From positions 1 through 6,581 of the forward strand of contig URIN01000087.1 in NCBI GenBank assembly GCA_900547915.1: DNA of 6,581 nt. Reading direction: 5' to 3'. Below the pieces are notes generated by a model. It searched no databases. It saw only the letters and a program-made list of their open reading frames with translations, and was not told the DNA's origin. The position numbers were made by a program, and so were the translations under genes. Each line of letters begins with the position of its first letter. Positions within the stretch are counted from its first letter, which is position 1. Of this stretch, positions 3,796-6,581 are shown one piece after another. This DNA comes from an uncultured Clostridium sp. GTDB taxonomy: Bacteria > Bacillota > Clostridia > Oscillospirales > Acutalibacteraceae.

Positions 3796-6480
3796 ATGAA
3801 GGAATATCTGCAGGACGCCGAATTAGTTCTAAAAGAACAAAACAGTTCGGAAACAGGCATTTCTCAGGATGAAGCACGGAACCGTCTTGAGAAAAACGGT
3901 AGAAACAAATTGCAGCAGGGCAAAAAGGAATCTATTATCCATAAGTTCCTTATGGAATTTACAGATCCTATGACAATAATTCTTATAGTTGCCGCTGTTG
4001 TGTCGGCAATTACCTCAGCTTATGAAAAAGAATTTCCCGCAGATGTGATCATAATTCTTTTGGTTGTTCTGATCAACGCTGTTTTAGGTGTGTATCAGGA
4101 AACAAAGGCAGAGAAGGCAATTGATGCTCTTCAGGAAATAGCCGCGGCAAAAAGCAAGGTTAAGCGTGACGGTAAACTGGAAACTGTACCGTCAGAGGAA
4201 CTTGTTACCGGTGATGTTGTTGTGCTTGAGGCAGGAGACAGTGTTCCTGCCGACTGCCGTATATTAAACAGTGCTTCTATGAAGATAGAGGAGTCGGCGC
4301 TTACCGGTGAATCTGTGCCTGTAGACAAGCAGTCACAGCCTCTTGAAGGCGAAGGCGAAATTCCGCTCGGAGACCGTACAAACATGTGCTATATGGGCTC
4401 AAATGTCGTTTATGGTCATGGTGAAGCGGTAGTTGTTGCAACGGGTATGGACACCGAAATGGGCAAAATAGCAGGCGCGCTCAATGATGCAAAAGACGGA
4501 GAAACACCGCTTCAGATAAAGCTCAATCAGCTTTCTAAGGTGCTTTCTTACCTCGTTCTCGGAATATGTGTAGTTATTTTTGCTATTGATATTATAAGAA
4601 ATGTCACAAGCGGTCAGACACTCACATTTGATTCGATGCTTGATACGTTTATGGTTGCGGTTTCTCTTGCCGTTGCCGCAATTCCTGAGGGTCTTGCAAC
4701 AGTTGTTACCATCGTGCTTTCAATCGGCGTAACAAAGATGAGCAAGCGCAATGCAGTGGTGCGCCGTTTGACTGCGGTTGAAACTCTTGGTTGTACTCAG
4801 GTCATTTGTTCTGATAAAACAGGTACACTGACACAGAATAAAATGACGGTTACCGATTTCAGGGGTGACGGCGAAAAACTGATAGCTCAGGCAATGGCTC
4901 TGTGTTCTGATGCCGTACTTGAGGATGGAACAGTTAAGGGAGAGCCTACAGAGGCAGCACTTGTTGAGTGGGCGAAAAAGCTTGATATGCCCAAAAATGA
5001 ACTCGAACTTGAATTTCCCCGTGTTGCGGAAGCACCGTTTGACTCTGAAAGAAAAATGATGTCAACAGTTCATTCATCTATTAACAAGGGCTTTATCCAG
5101 TATACAAAAGGCGCTCCTGATGTTATTCTCGGAGCTTGTAAGCAGGCTCTTGTCAACGGCAAAAGAGTGCCTATGACTGATGAGGTCAAAGAGCAGATAC
5201 TTGCTCAAAACAAGGAGATGGCTGATAAGGCACTTCGTGTTCTTGCTGTTGCAATGAAAGCGTATAACGAACTGCCTGAAGATACTTCGGCGCAGGCGCT
5301 TGAAAAGGATCTGTGTTATATTGGCCTTGCCGGAATGATAGACCCGATACGTCCCGAGGCGCTCGCGGCAATTAAAGAAGCTAAAGAAGCGGGTATCAGA
5401 CCTGTAATGATTACGGGAGACCATAAGGATACAGCAGTTGCAATTGCAAAGGAACTTGGTATTGCTCAGGATGAGTCCCAGGCTGTAACCGGCGTTGAAT
5501 TAAACTCAATTTCAGATGAGCAACTTGAAAGAGACATTGAAAAATACAGTGTTTATGCCCGTGTTCAGCCGGAGCATAAGGTAAGAATAGTTAACGCTTG
5601 GCGTAAAGACGGTAAAGTAACTGCTATGACGGGTGACGGCGTAAATGACGCTCCGTCTATCAAAAATGCCGATATCGGTATAGGTATGGGTATTACAGGC
5701 ACTGATGTAACAAAGAATGTTGCCGATATGGTGCTTGCGGACGATAATTTCGCAACTATCGTTTCAGCAGTTGAAGAGGGCAGAAGAATATATGACAACA
5801 TCAGAAAGTCAATTCAGTTCCTGCTTTCCTCAAACCTTTCTGAAGTGCTCACAATCTTTATTGCAACTCTTGCAGGCTTTGTTGTGCTTGAACCTGTTCA
5901 TCTGCTTTGGATAAATCTTATTACGGACTCTTTCCCTGCAATGGCACTCGGTGTTGAAAAGGGAGAACCTGATATAATGAAACGTGCCCCAAGAAACAGT
6001 AAAGACGGTGTCTTTGCCGGCGGAATGGGAATTGATGTTGCATGGCAGGGATTGATGGTATCTGTTGTTACTCTTCTTGCGTATTATGCAGGAATGCACT
6101 TGGCACACGGAACTGCTGATTTCGTTCATCAGAACGGAATGACTATGGCGTTCCTTACTCTGTCACTTGCAGAGATTTTCCATTCGTTTAATATGCGTTC
6201 AAGGCGCGAATCTATTTTCAGGCTTAAATCACACAATAAATATCTCTATGCAGCTATGGGTATGAGCCTTGTTCTTACTACTCTTGTGATTTATGTGCCG
6301 TTCCTTGCAAACGCATTTGACTTTGCTGCTATTTCCGCCTTGGAGTACGCTATATCCGTTTTACTTGCCTTTATGGTAATTCCGATTGTTGAACTTGTAA
6401 AACTTGTTCAGCGGAAACTGGATGGCCGTAAGAAGAAAAAACAGTCATATGACGCAAGTAATGAAAATGGTATAAACTAA
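3796..6480 (+). CDS. Calcium/manganese-type P-type (P2) cation-transporting ATPase
   Basis: Inner-membrane cation pump that uses ATP through a phospho-aspartate intermediate to export Ca2+ and/or Mn2+. It has 894 residues, full length for bacterial P2 ATPases. Motifs: LTGES (169-173, actuator), PEGL (297-300, M4), SDKTGT (339-344, with Asp340 phosphorylated), KGAPD (438-442, nucleotide domain), TGDH (540-543) and TGDGVNDAP (612-620). About ten membrane segments are visible (roughly 57-75, 82-99, 248-268, 283-308, 675-697, 700-720, 743-765, 780-798, 817-838, 848-871). Ion ligands comparable to SERCA are kept: Glu298 in M4, Asn680 and Glu683 in M5, Asn707/Thr710/Asp711 in M6, and probably Glu793 in M8. 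The C terminus is a short Lys-rich tail. The start is uncertain: GTG 3787 has AGGA 7 nt upstream, while ATG 3796 has AAAGG 12 nt upstream; the ATG was chosen because MKEYLQDAELVL is a typical N terminus. The manganese riboswitch upstream points to Mn2+ as inducer and likely substrate (inference). Confidence 0.95.
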   Translation: MKEYLQDAELVLKEQNSSETGISQDEARNRLEKNGRNKLQQGKKESIIHKFLMEFTDPMTIILIVAAVVSAITSAYEKEFPADVIIILLVVLINAVLGVYQETKAEKAIDALQEIAAAKSKVKRDGKLETVPSEELVTGDVVVLEAGDSVPADCRILNSASMKIEESALTGESVPVDKQSQPLEGEGEIPLGDRTNMCYMGSNVVYGHGEAVVVATGMDTEMGKIAGALNDAKDGETPLQIKLNQLSKVLSYLVLGICVVIFAIDIIRNVTSGQTLTFDSMLDTFMVAVSLAVAAIPEGLATVVTIVLSIGVTKMSKRNAVVRRLTAVETLGCTQVICSDKTGTLTQNKMTVTDFRGDGEKLIAQAMALCSDAVLEDGTVKGEPTEAALVEWAKKLDMPKNELELEFPRVAEAPFDSERKMMSTVHSSINKGFIQYTKGAPDVILGACKQALVNGKRVPMTDEVKEQILAQNKEMADKALRVLAVAMKAYNELPEDTSAQALEKDLCYIGLAGMIDPIRPEALAAIKEAKEAGIRPVMITGDHKDTAVAIAKELGIAQDESQAVTGVELNSISDEQLERDIEKYSVYARVQPEHKVRIVNAWRKDGKVTAMTGDGVNDAPSIKNADIGIGMGITGTDVTKNVADMVLADDNFATIVSAVEEGRRIYDNIRKSIQFLLSSNLSEVLTIFIATLAGFVVLEPVHLLWINLITDSFPAMALGVEKGEPDIMKRAPRNSKDGVFAGGMGIDVAWQGLMVSVVTLLAYYAGMHLAHGTADFVHQNGMTMAFLTLSLAEIFHSFNMRSRRESIFRLKSHNKYLYAAMGMSLVLTTLVIYVPFLANAFDFAAISALEYAISVLLAFMVIPIVELVKLVQRKLDGRKKKKQSYDASNENGIN

Positions 6481-6502
6481 TAATTCAAATAATTAACCTC
6501 AC

Positions 6503-6533
6503 GCCCCGCTCATTTATCTGAGCGGGGCTTTTT
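6503..6533 (+). terminator. Rho-independent terminator after the ATPase gene
   Basis: GCCCCGCTCA (6503-6512) pairs perfectly with TGAGCGGGGC (6519-6528) around a 6-nt loop, followed by TTTTT (6529-6533). It begins 22 nt after the ATPase stop codon and ends the transcript just before the adapter junction. Confidence 0.95.
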
Positions 6534-6536
6534 ATG

Positions 6537-6581
6537 CTGTCTCTTATACACATCTCCGAGCCCACGAGACGGACTCCTATC
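6537..6581 (+). other. Nextera read-2 adapter with i7 index (non-genomic)
   Basis: CTGTCTCTTATACACATCT (6537-6555) is the Tn5 mosaic end in reverse complement. It is followed by the rest of the read-2 adapter (6556-6570), the 8-base index GGACTCCT (6571-6578, which I recall as Nextera N705) and the first three bases of the P7 flank. This should be trimmed; the genome ends at about 6536 in this contig. Confidence 0.98.

Noticed and set aside
29..6536. Mobile elements, CRISPR arrays, tRNA or rRNA genes
   Set aside because: No transposase, integrase, terminal repeats, regularly spaced repeats or recognisable tRNA/rRNA sequence was seen. The Tn5 mosaic ends at the contig edges are library adapters, not a genomic transposon.

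Overview
This is a 6.5-kb metagenome-type contig, most likely from a low-to-moderate-GC gut Firmicute (class Clostridia). The assignment is inferred from strong AGGAGG ribosome binding sites, sigma-A promoters, AT-rich spacers, Clostridia-like proteins and a Mn-riboswitch/P-type ATPase pairing common in Firmicutes. No rRNA or lineage marker is present, so it stays tentative. Both ends are sequencing-library adapter, not genome: 1-28 is the end of the Nextera read-1 adapter with the Tn5 mosaic end, and 6537-6581 is the reverse complement of the Nextera read-2 adapter with an 8-base index. Real genomic sequence is therefore 29-6536.

Layout. A TetR/AcrR-family regulator lies on the minus strand (29-391) and is cut at its C terminus by the left adapter. 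It diverges from a two-gene plus-strand cluster: a class-III PLP-dependent aminotransferase of the glutamate-1-semialdehyde-aminomutase type (669-2153), then a 404-residue class II aldolase/adducin-type protein (2285-3499). The divergent region (392-668) holds a promoter for each direction, a short leader ORF in front of tetR, and three separate palindromic or inverted-repeat elements that are candidate operators. A GC-rich hairpin lies between the aminotransferase and aldolase genes.

The aldolase-like protein appears to be a tandem duplication of the class II aldolase fold. Its N-terminal half keeps the metal-binding Glu/His/His/His set. Its C-terminal half aligns with the first but has lost most of those residues.

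Downstream, 3549-3710 carries an extended -10 promoter, a yybP-ykoY (Mn2+-sensing) riboswitch and an intrinsic terminator whose 5' arm overlaps the closing stem of the aptamer. This is the architecture of a metal-activated transcriptional ON switch. It precedes a full-length Ca2+/Mn2+-type P-type ATPase (3796-6480), which ends at a strong terminator (6503-6533).

Reading: two independent units. The first is a TetR-controlled small-molecule pathway (aminotransferase plus aldolase-type lyase) whose substrate cannot be told from sequence. The second is a manganese-responsive metal-efflux monocistron.
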